A DNA stretch of 64,000 nt from Pyrus communis (Eukaryota > Streptophyta > Magnoliopsida > Rosales > Rosaceae), in the NCBI RefSeq assembly GCF_963583255.1, contig NC_084815.1, positions 10,959,724 through 11,023,723 of the forward strand. Direction: 5' to 3'. The position numbers and the translations under genes were made by a program. The notes under the pieces were generated by a model. That model did not search any database and was not told where the DNA came from. It saw nothing but the letters and a program-made list of their open reading frames with translations. Of this stretch, positions 22,330 through 34,627 are shown piece after piece (position 1 is the first letter of the stretch; each line of letters starts with the position of its first letter).

Positions 22330-22782
22330 GTCTCTTCGATATCAGAACGACGCCTCTTCGATTTCTGAGCAGGCGCCCCTTCGATTTCTGAACGACGCCC
22401 CTTCTCTTTCTGAACGACACGTGGTAGTGCAGATGCGGCTCCTTTTGACAAAGCTGCACGCGTTTTCTGAAAAGCAGAGAAAGCGTCGCCGAACTTTGCG
22501 CTTGTCGGCTAAAGATGTGTAGTTGCGGTGATGGCCTCCACGTGTTGTCTGAAAAGAAGAAATCTTTTGACAAAGTTGAACGCGCCTTCTGAAAAGCCGA
22601 GAAAGCGTCGCCTAAATTACGCCGGAAATTCCGGCTTCTTGAATCGGTGGACGCGTCGCCTTGGCTTTTATAGAGCTATCGATCACCACAACAAACACAC
22701 TCTGAAGAATTCCCATTCTTGAAAATCGACTCCGGCCCTTTGAGAATTAACTCCATCCCTTCTCTTTGAACACTTTTGAAAA
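22330..22782 (+). promoter_or_regulatory. Promoter of the antisense ORF in F with duplicated enhancer module
   Basis: Two G-boxes (CACGTG at 22418-22423 and 22539-22544) are 121 bp apart. Each is followed by CTTTTGACAAAG, an ACGCG box, CTGAAAAGC and GAGAAAGCGTCGCC (modules 22441-22490 and 22563-22612, offset 122 bp). Upstream are short tandem copies of CGCCCCTTCGATTTCTGA at about 22350-22415. A GCCGGAA-A-TTCCGGC palindrome is at 22621-22635 and TTTTATAGAG at 22666-22675, about 110 bp before the ATG. CACGTG, TTGAC and CGCG are known cores for bZIP/bHLH, WRKY and CAMTA factors in plants; activity here is inferred. Confidence 0.6.
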
Positions 22783-23469
22783 ATGGCAAACTCATCGAAC
22801 CTTAGCTTGGAATTGAGCCTTAGCAGTGATACGGGCGCACCGCGTCAAGGTAACGTATGGCGCCCTTCTTTCTTCTCTTCTAACGGTCCTCTCACAGGTG
22901 AAGACTCCGTGATGCAGGACGCCACAACAGCTACAATAGTAGCTAGGAACCTCCTCACTCCAAAAGATAGTAGGCTGCTGTCAGGACGGTCCGATGAGTT
23001 GGCCGTTCAAGAGTCCCTCGCACTTAGTGTTCAGTGTGCGAGTTCTGTATCCAACATGGGCCAACGCCTGCTTGCCCGCTCCCGTCAGGTGGAATCATTG
23101 ATGGCAGAGGTGGAAAGTCTTAAGCAAGAGATCCAGCAGCTTAAGTACGAGAATAGAAGTTTGCATGTGCTTGCAAATAACTATTCGTCGGGCATGAAGA
23201 GGAAGCTTGATGAACTGCAAGAGTCTGAAGGTCGGATTCAAAGTGACCGTCAAAGGTTTTCGTCTTTCCTCCAGAGGCACCTTTTTCCTGGGTCATCCAG
23301 CGCTTGGCCAAGTATTGAGGCCTGGAATGCTCTAGCTCCGATGCCTCCCGCTCCGATGGCTTCCGCTCCGATGCCTCCCGCTTCTATGCCTCCCCCTTCT
23401 ATGCCTTCTGCTTCTATGCCTTCCGCTTCTGCGCCTCGTAGTGGGGCTTCACGTAAACAACCTTTGTGA
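22783..23469 (+). CDS. Antisense coiled-coil protein with N-terminal LxLxL motif, copy F (228 aa, intact)
   Basis: This frame runs antisense to the retrotransposon and is fully open. Visible parts: LSLELSL at residues 7-13, matching the EAR-type LxLxL pattern known from plant transcriptional repressors; a conserved NVWRPSF segment (24-30); LLTPKDSRLLSGRSDELAVQ (57-76); a long heptad-like region from about 95 to 155 (VESLMAEVESLKQEIQQLKYEN then MKRKLDELQESEGRI); FLQRHLFPGSSSAWPSIEAWN (162-182); and a Met-Pro-Ala-Ser tail (184-215). It lacks a signal peptide, membrane segment or known catalytic motif. The ATG is preceded by a TATA-containing promoter. I do not recognise a characterised homologue; from memory, similar uncharacterised proteins are predicted in Rosaceae genomes. 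Repressor or adaptor function is speculative. Confidence 0.65.
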   Translation: MANSSNLSLELSLSSDTGAPRQGNVWRPSFFSSNGPLTGEDSVMQDATTATIVARNLLTPKDSRLLSGRSDELAVQESLALSVQCASSVSNMGQRLLARSRQVESLMAEVESLKQEIQQLKYENRSLHVLANNYSSGMKRKLDELQESEGRIQSDRQRFSSFLQRHLFPGSSSAWPSIEAWNALAPMPPAPMASAPMPPASMPPPSMPSASMPSASAPRSGASRKQPL

Positions 23470-23544
23470 AGCTCCACCTTTCTCCATGTTTAGTATCCTT
23501 TTTTAATAAATGAATTTTTTTTTTTTTTTTTTACATAAATAAAA

Positions 23545-24501
23545 TCAAACGGCATGGAATTGGTCCTTGAATGGAAGGTGATACTTGAAGTGAACCGGCA
23601 TTGGTTTGAATTCTAGTGTAGGTGCCTGATTCATAAAAAACAGCAAGTTAGTATAAAATGTAATGGAATTTGGAAAAAAAAACTTACTTGTTTTGTCCGA
23701 TAAGAACTCAATGACAAACACCACTCCTTTGAAAGTTTCAGGGATATTGGACTTGGCCAGATTGCAAGTGATGGTTATGACTTGTCCAATGTCATCAAAT
23801 TTAACTTCTTTGGATTTTGTGGTTTCAAGAACGTCCTCTTTGATGAATTCATGACATTCCCTACTTTGCACCTTTGGAAGGGCTTCCAAGATGTCTTTTT
23901 CACTTTCTTCTTCCTTGGAATTCATGAACCTGCAAGGAATAGGGATATTTGTTGGAATGGGGTTAGAACTAATTGGAACAACCTTACTTGAATTAGATGG
24001 CGTAGGAGCAATAAGTGCTTCTGACAAAGGTGCTTCAAATCCTCCCTTCGGATTTACAATGGTTGAACTAGGGAGTTTGCCTTGGTCGCAAAATTGTCCT
24101 ACGAACTCCGCTATCTGCCCAATTTGCTTGTCCAAGTGGTCCAACCTTTTGTCTTCTTGTCGAGCCTCATTGTCTTGATTTTGTGAGCCCTGCACCAAAC
24201 AAATTAATTCGTTAAGCTTTTGATTATAATCTATTGACGAACTTAAATTTGGTTGGGCATATTGAATATGAGGTTGTGGTGGGTGTATAGGTCTTGAATA
24301 AAACTCCTCATATGGCTGCCAATATCCTTCTTCTTGAACATGTTGAGGTTCCCACCACATAGAGTTTGAATGATCACTTCAATCTGAACTGTAAGTATTG
24401 GGAAACACGTTATTCCTTGATTGAAGATCAAATATATCAACACTTTGCATTTGGGACCTTTCCATGAGCTGTGACAAAAGAGAAGCATTATCAAGTGCCA
24501 T
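23545..24501 (-). pseudogene. Sense Gag/linker-derived ORF of F, early stop
   Basis: The family start (MALDNASLLSQL) is at 24501, but the conserved Trp codon in NSDWSDHSNS is TGA here (the plus strand reads cacttcaatc where others have cactccaatc), so the frame stops after about 40 residues. It reopens at MWWEPQHVQEEGYWQPYEEF (24360) and continues through LDHLDKQIGQIAEFVGQFCDQ to the normal C-terminus at 23545. The 62-nt intron-like segment is at 23687-23626. A single transition explains the loss. Confidence 0.8.
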
Positions 24502-24609
24502 GTTGTGCTTCTCTAGTACTTAAAATCAATCAAACAAAACACAAATAAAAAACTAAAACTAAAATACATAACAGAAACGAACAATCCAAGAGATTAGCAA
24601 ATTTACTAA

Positions 24610-24627
24610 TCCCCGGCAACGGTGCCA
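24610..24627 (-). other. tRNA-Asp primer-binding site of F, one mismatch
   Basis: It matches the family PBS except for one substitution at 24623 (GGTGCCA on the plus strand instead of GGCGCCA). Confidence 0.85.
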
Positions 24628-24632
24628 AAATT

Positions 24633-27600
24633 TGATGCGTGATTTATACGCACACAAATTAAACCCTCTTTTCGTCAAATTGTAGTATATGTATAAGTAG
24701 GGATCGTTCTGGACCGGGGATTAGGAGGGATTGTTAACCACTTGGATTTGACTCAAAAACGTAAAATAACAATATGAAACACTATACTAGACTCAAAGAA
24801 TGCAAAACTAAACTTTAAAACACTATGACAAACCAAAAGACTCAAAACAACACAAACACACTCAAATCTAAAAACCACTTTCTGGGCAGATTTGAGCACA
24901 AACACAAATTTGGACGAAATTAAGTAATAACTTGACTCAAGAACGTAAAAACACAATATAAAACACTAAACTAACTCAAAGAATGTAAAACTAAACACTT
25001 AGAACATTAAAACAAACCAAAAGACTCAAACATCACCCAAAACACTCAAAACTGCCTTAAAATCACTTTCTGGGCAGTTTTGAGCACTTTGGTGAATTTG
25101 GACGAAATTGGGAAATAAAATGAATCAAAACACTTAAAAGCACAAACTAAATTGATTTCTAACTAAATTGGACATTAAAGTAAAGGGGGATTTAGATTTA
25201 TACGAAAATTGAAATAACAAAACAAGTTAATAAACGAAACAGATTGTAAAACGAATTTGATGGAATGGAATGAATGGATGATAGAATGGCTAAGGGGTTC
25301 ATCTCCATACATGTTATACTTGCATAATAAAATGATTTCCAATTGCATTTCAATAAACCATGAAACTCAACACCCTGGGTTAACCGTGATGCACTAATTA
25401 ACCTTCAAATCTTCCTAACGTTATTGAATTGGATGGGTTAGCGCATACAACAATTCAAAACATTCCCCACAAGTCCTCAACATGAATGCATAGAAGAGAT
25501 ACAAGCAAGCATCATTACGCTCTATGAAAATTATAAGTGTTGACGAGGCATTCGTTACTATGGATTGCATGAAACTTATGCCAAGAATTCATTTAACGCG
25601 ATTGTTTATAAGCAACCTCCACTACTTGTGAATATAAGTTCATAACGATTAGGTGAAACTCACTTATATTCTAGCGTCATATTCATGCATGAAAATTAAG
25701 TGTGCACTCTCAATGAACATACATAAATAAGTTATCAATCAAACAGTTAAACGAATTGAATCCACAACTTATGAAACGCAATTAGAAGTATTCAAATCAA
25801 AATGCAAGCATAAACATATATTCGAATCACCCCCTAACCAAAGGGGGGTTTAGTTCCTCATGGTACAAAATAAAGAGAATCAAAGAAACACCTAAACATT
25901 CCAACAACTCAAACTTGAATTGTATGAACGTTTAGGTCCTCTTCTCTTCCATTCCTCATTCGTACAAAACAAAGAGTATTGAAATTAAACATTGAAATCA
26001 AAGAAACACCTAAACATTCCAACAACTCAAACTTGAATTGTATGAACGTTTAGGCACTCTTCTCTTCCTCTTCGTTGTAGCACAAGGTCTAAGGATAGTT
26101 TGATGGTGTGAATGGTTTGGGGAGTGGTGAAGATGGAAGGATGGTGTTTGGATTGTAAGGGAGTGGTGCCTCAAGGCCACGGCACCAAGGGCAGTTTGTG
26201 ATGGTCTACATTCTGAAAATGGAAGGGTTTGTGTTGTGGTATGTATGATGCGTGATTTATACGCACACAAATTAAACCCTCTTTTTGTCAATTTTAGTAT
26301 AAGTATAAGTAGGGATCGTTCTGGACCGGGGATTAGGAGGGATTGTTAATCACTTGGATTTGACTCAAAAACATAAAAACAAAGTTAAAAACGTTCACAA
26401 AGACTCAAAGGACTCAAAACAAGTTCAAAAGACTCAAAACTGCCTAAAAACACTAACTAGGCAGTTTCTGACCTTAACCCCAATGTTGGACGAATTTAGG
26501 ATTATGGCTTGATTCAAACGTAAAATAACAATATAAAACACTATACTAGACTCAAAGAATGCAAAACTAAACTTTAAAACACTAAAACAAACCAAAAGAC
26601 TCAAACATCACCCAAAACACTCAAAACAGCCTTAAAATCACTTTCTGGGCAGTTTTGAGCACTTTGGTGAATTTGGACGAATTTTGGGAAATAAATTGAA
26701 TCAAAACACTTTAAAACATAAACTAAACAAAGTCTAAACACAAAAGAACAAGAAAGTAAAGGGGGGGGGGGTTAGGTTTTGACGAATTTAAACTAAAAGA
26801 ACAGATTGTAAGTAAAAGCAAAATGTAAATGTGAATGTGTGATAGAATTGAATGGAATGAAGGCTAGCTAAGGGGTTCATCTCCATACATGTTATACTTG
26901 CATAATAAAATGATTTCCAATTGCATTTCAATAAACTATGATACTCAACACCCCAAGTTAACCGTGATGCACTAATTAACCTTCAAATCTTCCTAACGTT
27001 ATTGAATTGGATGATGCATGCGACAATTCAAAACATTCCCCACAAGTCCTCAACATGAATGCATAGAAGAGGTACAAGCAAGAATCATTACGCTCTATGA
27101 AAATTATAAGTGTTGACGAGGCATTCGTTACTATGATTGCATGAAACTTATGCCAAGAATTTGTTTAACGCGATTGTTTATAAGCAACCTCCACTACTTG
27201 TGAATATAAGTTCGTAACTATTAGGTGAAACTCACTTATATTCTAGCGTCATATTCATGCATGAAAATTAAGCGCGCATTCTCAATAAACATACATAAAT
27301 AAGTTATCAATCAAACGGTTAAACAAATTGAATCCACAACTTATGAAACGCAATTAGAAGTAATCAAATCAAAATGCAAGCATAAACATATATTTCGAAT
27401 TCCCCCCTAGCCAAGGGGGGTTTAGTTGAATTTAAACATTGGAATCAAAGAAACACCTAAACATTCCAACAACTCAAACTTGAATTGTATGAACGTTTAG
27501 GCACTCTTCTCTTCCATTCCTCATACGTACAAAACAAAGAGTATTGAAATTAAACATTGAAATCAAAGAAACACCTAAACATTCCAACAACTCAAACTTG

Positions 27601-29052
27601 AATTGTATGAACGTTTAGGCACTCTTCTCTTCCTCTTCGTTGTAGCACAAGGTCTAAGGATAGTTTGATGGTGTGAATGGTTTGGGGAGTGGTTGGAGTG
27701 GCTGCAATGGAGGAGAAAAGTGTTTTGGTGGCTGCAATGAGGGTGTGGAGAGGTTTTGACGAATTTCTGGAATATGGAAGAGTGTATGAGTGTGAATGAA
27801 TGTTGTATGAAGTGTGTATGGTTTTTATAGGGAGATGAATGGATGGGAGAGGGAACATGACAGCTAGGTTATGATGATGAATGCATGTGGCTGATTTAAT
27901 TGAATAGGAAAGCATGTGGATTTAATGGTTTAAAGGGTGAATGCATGTGGATGCATGTGTTGATGAATGGGATTGTGGAGTGGCTGGAATGATGAAAGAA
28001 TAAAGGGTGCATGTGGGTTAATTAATTAAAGGGAGTGCATGTGCAATGTTGTTGTTGGTGCAATGATGGAGGAACAAGTGCATGTGGCTGAAATGTGGAA
28101 GGTGTGTGGCTACTTCAAGTAGGAATCCTTGTGACATCAACTCTTCAATTCCGTCCATTCCTTTTGCTCCAAGTATAAGTTATCCCTTCCAAGTCCAATT
28201 TTGCTCCAAAATGCTCCAAAATGCATCTTTTTGCTTCCTAAGCCACATGAACCTAAAAACACACGAAAATGGCTTAAACGCCAAAAACAACTATGAATTA
28301 ACAATATAAATGCACGAAAACAAGCCATTTAAGTCGCATGAATATGCTCCTATCAATGTACAATGGATGAATTTCTGAAATGGAGGAGTCGAATGAGAAT
28401 GAATGCAATGGATGCTTATTTATAGGTGAAATGGGGGGAACATGACAGCTAGGAGGGAATGTGGCTGCATGTTTGAATGATTAAAGGATGCATGTGGGTT
28501 GGAATTGCATGTGCAATGAATATGTGGCTGCATGTGCAAGGGGACAATCTGAAAATGCATGTGAAAGCATGTGTTGGCTGCAATGATGAAATGGATGGGA
28601 GTGCATGTGGCTTAATTAATTAAAGGGAGTGCATGTGCAATGTTTTAAAGGATGGAATGCATGTGAATATGATGGAAATCTGATATGGTGATGGGAGATG
28701 CATGTGGCTGATTTATGCATGTGATTAAAGGGAGTGCATGTTTGGTTGTTGTTGGTGCAATGATGGAGGAACAAGTGCATGTGGCTGAAATGTGGAAGGT
28801 GTGTGGCTACTTCAAGTAGGAATCCTTGTGACATCAACTCTTCAATTTCGTCCATTCCTTTTGCTCCAAGTATAAGTTATCCCTTCCAAGTCCAATTTTG
28901 CTCCAAAATGCTCCAAAATGCATCTTTTTGCTTCCTTAGCCACATGAACCTAAAAACACACGAAAATGGCTTAAACGCCAAAAACAACTATGAATTAACA
29001 ATATAAATGCACGAAAACAAGCTAAGTAAGTCGCCTAAATATGCTCCTATCA
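24633..29052 (-). repeat. 5' LTR of F, split by solo LTR G
   Basis: The first part is 24633-26245 and the second 28361-29052, together about 2305 bp and nearly identical to 17378-19672. The break occurs at GGTATGTA|CAATGGATG, intact at 18980-18998 in the other LTR, which gives a direct before/after comparison. Confidence 0.92.
26246..28355 (-). mobile_element. Solo LTR G (2110 bp)
   Basis: A single LTR, TGATGCGTGATTTATACGC to CTATCA, flanked by the perfect 5-bp duplication ATGTA (26241-26245 and 28356-28360). No PBS or PPT is associated. This is the product expected from LTR-LTR recombination that deleted the internal region. It has a run of ten G at about 26761-26770 in the hairpin-poor U5 part. 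Confidence 0.93.
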
Positions 29053-29057
29053 TAACT

Positions 29058-31484
29058 AAAATGAACATTAAAGCAAAAGGGGGATTGAGGTTTTTACGAA
29101 AATTGAAATAACGAAACAAGTTAATAAACTAGACAGAATGTAAATATGAAATTTATGGATGAATGCTAGCTAAGGGGTTCATCTCCATACATGTTACACT
29201 TGCATACAAGATTGATTCTCAGTTGGTCTTTCGATAAATTATGAAACTCAACACTCCGGGTTAATTAGGTCCGCTTAAATTAACCGTCAAGTTTTCCTTA
29301 AGTTAATGAATTGGATGGGTTAGCGCAACGCAATTCACAACATTCTCCAAATGTCCTTTACGTGAACAGCACAATAAAGATACAATCAAAGATCATTAAG
29401 CATCATGAAAACTATAAGTGTTGACAAGGCATTCGTTACTATGATGAGCATGAAACTCGTGCCAAGAATTCATTTAACGCGATTGTTTATAAGCAACCTC
29501 CACTACTTGTGAATATAAGTTCATAACGATTAGGTGAAACTCACTTATATTCTAGTGTCATATTCATGCATGAAAATTAAGCGCGCATTCTTAATAAACA
29601 TACATAAATAAGTTATCAATCAAACGGTTAAACAAATTGAATCAACAACTTATGAAATTCCAACGAAAGTTAATCAATTCATACTGCAAATATAAACATA
29701 GTTTCGAATCACCCCCTAGCTAAAGGGGGATTAGTTCCTCATAACTTTGAAATCAAAGAAACACCTAAACATTCCAACAACTCAAACTTGAATTGTATGA
29801 ACGTTTAGGCACTCTTCTCTTCCATTCCTCATACGTACAAAACAAAGAGAATTGAATTTAAACTTTGAAATCAAAGAAACACCTAAACATTCCAACAACT
29901 CAAACTTGAATTGTATGAACGTTTAGGCCCTCTTATCTTCCTCGTTGTTGTAGCACAAGGTCTAAGGTGAGGTTTGGGGGATTATGGAAATGAATGAGGA
30001 GTGGTGTAGAAGTGGAAGGGGAATGGAAAAATGGTGTTTGGATTATAAGGGGAGAGATGGGAAGCTCACGGCTAGGGAAGGGAGAATGTGTTTGTAATGT
30101 GTTGTGTATGAAATGAGATCATCCTTGAATGAATGAATGCAAGGGTATTTATAGGAGTAGTGGAGGGAACATATGGCTGTTTGTTTAAGCATGCATGTGC
30201 TGGAAATGGTGTGTGTATGCATGTGTTTGGGAAGCTTTCTTGCTCATTTTCTGGATGCAATGATGAAGAGTTTAATAATTAATGCATGTAGGTGGCTGAA
30301 ATGATGAAGAATGAGTGGTGGAAATGAAAGGGAAAGCTAGAAAGACATGTGAAGATGCTGGAATTGTGAGTAGGCCACGTCAATGTGTTTTCAGGATGGT
30401 TCTTTGTGGTTGTGATGCATGTGATTGCATGTGTTGATTGCTAAGGTGTGTGATGATGAGTGTAAGTGGAATAAAGAATGAATGAAGGCATGTGAATTAG
30501 GTGGAATGCTGGAATGATGAAGGGGATACACGGCACAAGGTTTGGAATGTGGAGAAAGGGGTGTGAATGATTATGGGATGCTGGAAATCTGGAAAGGAAC
30601 GGCAATGATGCTTGTTGTTGGTGAAAATGTGGCTGAATGGATGGATGGAATGGTGTGATTGAATGATTAAAGTGCATGAATGGGAGTGACACTAGGTTGT
30701 TGGTTATGCATGTGGAATGTGGCTGAATTGTTGGTGAAATGATGAATGGGAAAGCTGGAATTTCAAAGGGGGAGCCACGGCATGGATGTTGTTTGTGTGA
30801 ATGATGGTAGATTGTGTGGATGAATGATTAGGGTCTTGTAAGGGTGGAAATGCATGTGGAGTGCATGGTTGTGTTGGTTGAATTAAAGAATGGGAATGCA
30901 ATCTGAAATGCATGTGAATTATGTTGGAGAGAAAGGGAAGTCATGGCAAAGGCTAGTGTTTGAATGTGTAAAGTGTGTGTGAATGCATGTGAAGATGCTA
31001 ATAAATAATGCATGTAGGGTTAGGAAATAAAATCATAACTTAAAGGGGGATGCTTAAAGGGTGTTGAAAGGTTTGAAATGCATGTGTAATGGCTGAAATT
31101 GTAAGGGGAATGCATGTGGAAATGTTGGAATGTGAAGGAGTAATGCACGGCTTTGAAGAATGTTTGGTGCTTGAAATGCATGTGAATACATGTGAGTGCA
31201 TGTGTGTAAATGGGTGAAAATGTGGGTTAAAGTGATGCATGGCTAGGAAATGTGAGTGAATGATGTGCATGTGTATGAATGCATGTGGAATAAAGAAGAG
31301 TATGGAAGTGAATAAATCATAATATGGCTAGTTTAAAGGGCTAGGGTTTAAGTACATAGAATGGGCCTAAAATAGGTTGGTTTGCATGGCATAGAATGTT
31401 TGATTTGGGCTAGAGGTTTTCCATGGCTCAAAGGATTTGTTTGATTGGGCTAGGCCCTTTGTTTTATGTCCCCAAAGAGCATAC
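29058..31484 (-). repeat. LTR of element E, continuation
   Basis: It resumes exactly where 17377 stopped (the AAATTGAATTCTAACT site) and continues through R and a long U3 with many CATGTG/CATGCA motifs. The U3 is longer than in the other copies and has unique sequence at about 31320-31480 (for example GGGCTAGGCCCTTTG). It is cut at 31485 by element H without reaching a CTATCA end. The His/Ser/Pro-rich open frames at 30072-31270 are repeat artefacts. Confidence 0.8.
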
Positions 31485-34164
31485 TGATGCGGGATTTATA
31501 CGCACACAAATTAAACCCTCTTTTCGTCAAATTGTAGTATAAGTATAAGTAGGGATCGTTCTGGACCGGGGATTAGGAGGGATTGTTAATCACTTGGATT
31601 TGACTCAAAAACATAAAAACAAAGTTAAAAACGTTCACAAAGACTCAAAGGACTCAAAACAAGTTCAAAAGACTCAAAACTGCCTAAAAACACTAACTAG
31701 GCAGTTTCTGACCTTAAACCCAATGTTGGACGAATTTAAGATTATGGCTTGATTCAAACGTAAAATAACAATATAAAACACTATACTAGACTCAAAGAAT
31801 GCAAAACTAAACTTTAAAACACTAAAACAAACCAAAAGACTCAAAACAACACAAATACACTCAAATCTGCCTAAAAACCACTTTCTGGGCAGATTTGAGC
31901 ACAAACACAAATTTGGACGAATTTGTGTAACAAAATGACTCAAAACTCTTATAAACACAAACTAAGACACTTTCTAACTAAATTGGACATTAAAGTAAAG
32001 GGGGATTGAGGTTTATACGAAATTAAATTAAATGAACAAATTAAACTTAAAACAGAATGTAACTATGAAATTAATGAAATGGAATGAATGGATGATAGAA
32101 TAGCTAAGGGGTTCATCTCCACATATGTTATACTTGCATAATAAAATGATTTCCAATTGCATTTCAATAAATCATTAATTCTCAACACCCCAAGTTAACC
32201 GTGATGCACTAATTAACCTTCAAATCTTCCTAACGTTATTGAATTGGATGATTGCATACGACAACCCAAAACATTCCCCACAAGTCCCCTACATGATTGC
32301 ATAATAGAGATACAAGCAAGAATCATTACGCTCTATGAAAATTATAAGTGTTGACGGGGCATTCGTTACTATGATTGCATGAAACTTATGCCAAGAATTC
32401 GTTTAACGCGATTGTTTATAAGCAACCTCCACTACTTGTGAATATAAGTTTGTAACTATTAGGTGAAACTCACTTATATTCTAGCGTCAAATTCATGCAT
32501 GAAAATTAAGTGTGCACTCTCAATAAACATACATAAATAAGTTATCAATCAAATAGTTAAACAAATTGAATCCACAACTTATGAAACGCAATTAGAAGTA
32601 ATCAAATCAAAATGCAAGCATAAACATTTATTTCGAATCCCCCCCCTAGCCAAGGGGGGGTTTAGTTCCTCATAACTTTGAAATCAAAGAAACACCTAAA
32701 CATTCCAACAACTCAAACTTGAATTGTATGAACGTTTAGGCACTCTTCTCTTCCATTCCTCATACGTACAAAACAAAGAGAATTGAATTTAAACATTGAA
32801 ATCAAAGAAACACCTAAACATTCCAACAACTCAAACTTGAATTGTATGAACGTTTAGGCACTCTTCTCTTCCTCGTTGTTGTATGACAAGGTCTAAGGTG
32901 AGTTTTGGGATAGTGTGAAGTGTTTTGGAGGGATGGGGAGTGGTTGGAGTGGTGTTTGGATTAGTAGGGAAACTCACGGATGATTTCTGGTGGTGTTTTG
33001 GATGATTTTCTGAATATGGACGAATTTATGGAAGAGTGTTTGGAATGGATGAATTTCTGGCACAAAGGCCTTATTTCTGTGGTGAATGGATCTCCCCCTT
33101 TGTGGCTGCAATGAAGGGTTATTTATAGGTGAAATGGGGGGAACATGACAGCTAGGAGGGTGGTGGAAATCTGGAATGGTGATGGGAGATGCAAGTGGCT
33201 GATTTATGCATGTGATTAAAGGGTGGAAATGCATGTGCTTTGAATAAGTGGCTGCATGTGCAAGGGAACAATCTGAAAATGCATGTGAAAGCATGTGTTG
33301 GCTGCAATGATGAAATGGATGGGAGTGCATGTGGCTTAATTAATTAAAGGGAGTGCATGTGCAATGTTTTAAAGGATGGAATGCATGTGAATATGATGGA
33401 AATCTGATGGGAACTCATGGCAAGGATGATTTCTGGTGGTGAATGGGTGTATGTTTGAATGATTAAAGGGACATGTGGGTTGGAAATGATGAAGGAAATG
33501 CATGTGAGTGACAACTAGATATGTTGATGAATGCATGTGGAATGTTTGTGGTGAGTGAATGTGGTGGTGAATGTGGCTGATTTGATTTATGGAAGATGCA
33601 TGTGGATTAAAGGTGAGTGAATGATTATGGAATGCAATCTGAAATGGGAGATGGAATGGGATGTTTTGCATGTGAATTAAAGAGTGAATGCATGTGCAAT
33701 GACAGCTAGGTTGATTATGCATGTGGAATGGCTGATTTATTTGAAGATGCATGTGCAATGAAGTGGAATGACAGCTAGGTTATGATGATGAATGCATGTG
33801 GCTGATTTAATTGAATAGGAAAGCATGTGGATTTAATGGTTTAAAGGGTGAATGCATGTGGATGCATGTGTTGATGAATGGGATTAGGAAAGGTTTAAAT
33901 GTCCTAAAACTAAAGGGAACATGGTTCCAACACTTTGGTCTTCAATTAGGTCTTCAATTTCGTCCAACACTTTGGCTCCAAGCATAAGCTATCCATCCTT
34001 AGCCCAAAAGTGCTCCAAAAGTCTCCAAAATGCATCTTTTTGCTCCTTTAGCCCTTTGGACCTACAAACACACGAAAATAGCTTAAAGTACTAAAATAAC
34101 TAAAGAAACATAACGTAAATGCACGAGAACAAGCCATTTAAGTGGCATGAATATGCTCCTATCA
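31485..34164 (-). repeat. 3' LTR of element H (2680 bp)
   Basis: It starts TGATGCGGGATTTATACGC after CATAC (31480-31484, predicted target duplication) and ends CTATCA at 34164, followed by a polypurine tract. It is the longest LTR in the window because of an expanded CATGCA-rich U3 (about 33130-33890). The TATAAATA box is at 33127-33120. Confidence 0.88.
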
Positions 34165-34627
34165 AATACCCCCACACTTATCTTTTGCAAGTCCTCGAGC
34201 AAAACAAAACAAAAGAAACCAAAAACAAAACAAAACGAACAAAACACAACCTACACCTTCCAACAATCGTCTCACGGATTTCCAATGCACATGACAAGTT
34301 AAAAATCATTATTCCCACATATTTTAGCCATCTTTACACTTAAGTACATTCTTAATCATAGTCACCACATACTAATTCACAATTAAGCATTTAAAACTAT
34401 ATTTTGAATGTAGTAACATGCCTTAGAGAATTTGCTCAATTCCTTACAATATATGCTCTCAATTTTCACTCAGATTTTCTGACTACACACCCTAAACTAG
34501 TTATATGTGAGAAGATTGATGTAAACATAAAAACGAACACTCACATATATGTATTTCAAAGGAAGCAATTTCTGGAGTTAATAAGCATGTTTAGATATGA
34601 TCTCATGAATGGAATGCCACTACTTAG
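34165..34627 (-). mobile_element. Element H 3' internal region, first part
   Basis: It begins with the PPT (complement of AATACCCCCACACTTA) and matches the F, J and K sequences next to their 3' LTRs. It stops at CCACTACTTAG, where element I is inserted. No gene is seen. Confidence 0.85.

Larger units (their letters stand above)
17378..29052 (-). mobile_element. Element F: complete non-autonomous LTR retrotransposon with a nested solo LTR
   Basis: The two ends are LTR termini (TGATGCG at 17378, CTATCA at 29052) flanked by the direct repeat TAACT at 17373-17377 and 29053-29057. This identifies a single insertion into LTR E. Without the nested solo LTR and its duplication it is about 9.56 kb: 3' LTR 2295 bp, internal 4960 bp, 5' LTR about 2305 bp. 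By eye the two LTRs differ at only a few bases plus a 10-bp CTCCAAAATG unit, so insertion is recent. Internal order in element sense is PBS, sense ORF, antisense module, non-coding 3' region, PPT. No pol domains are present. Confidence 0.92.

Noticed and set aside
31320..31484. Possible host sequence between E and H
   Set aside because: It is unlike other LTRs but is continuous with the E U3, and the E LTR has not reached its CTATCA end, so it is most simply U3 sequence particular to E.
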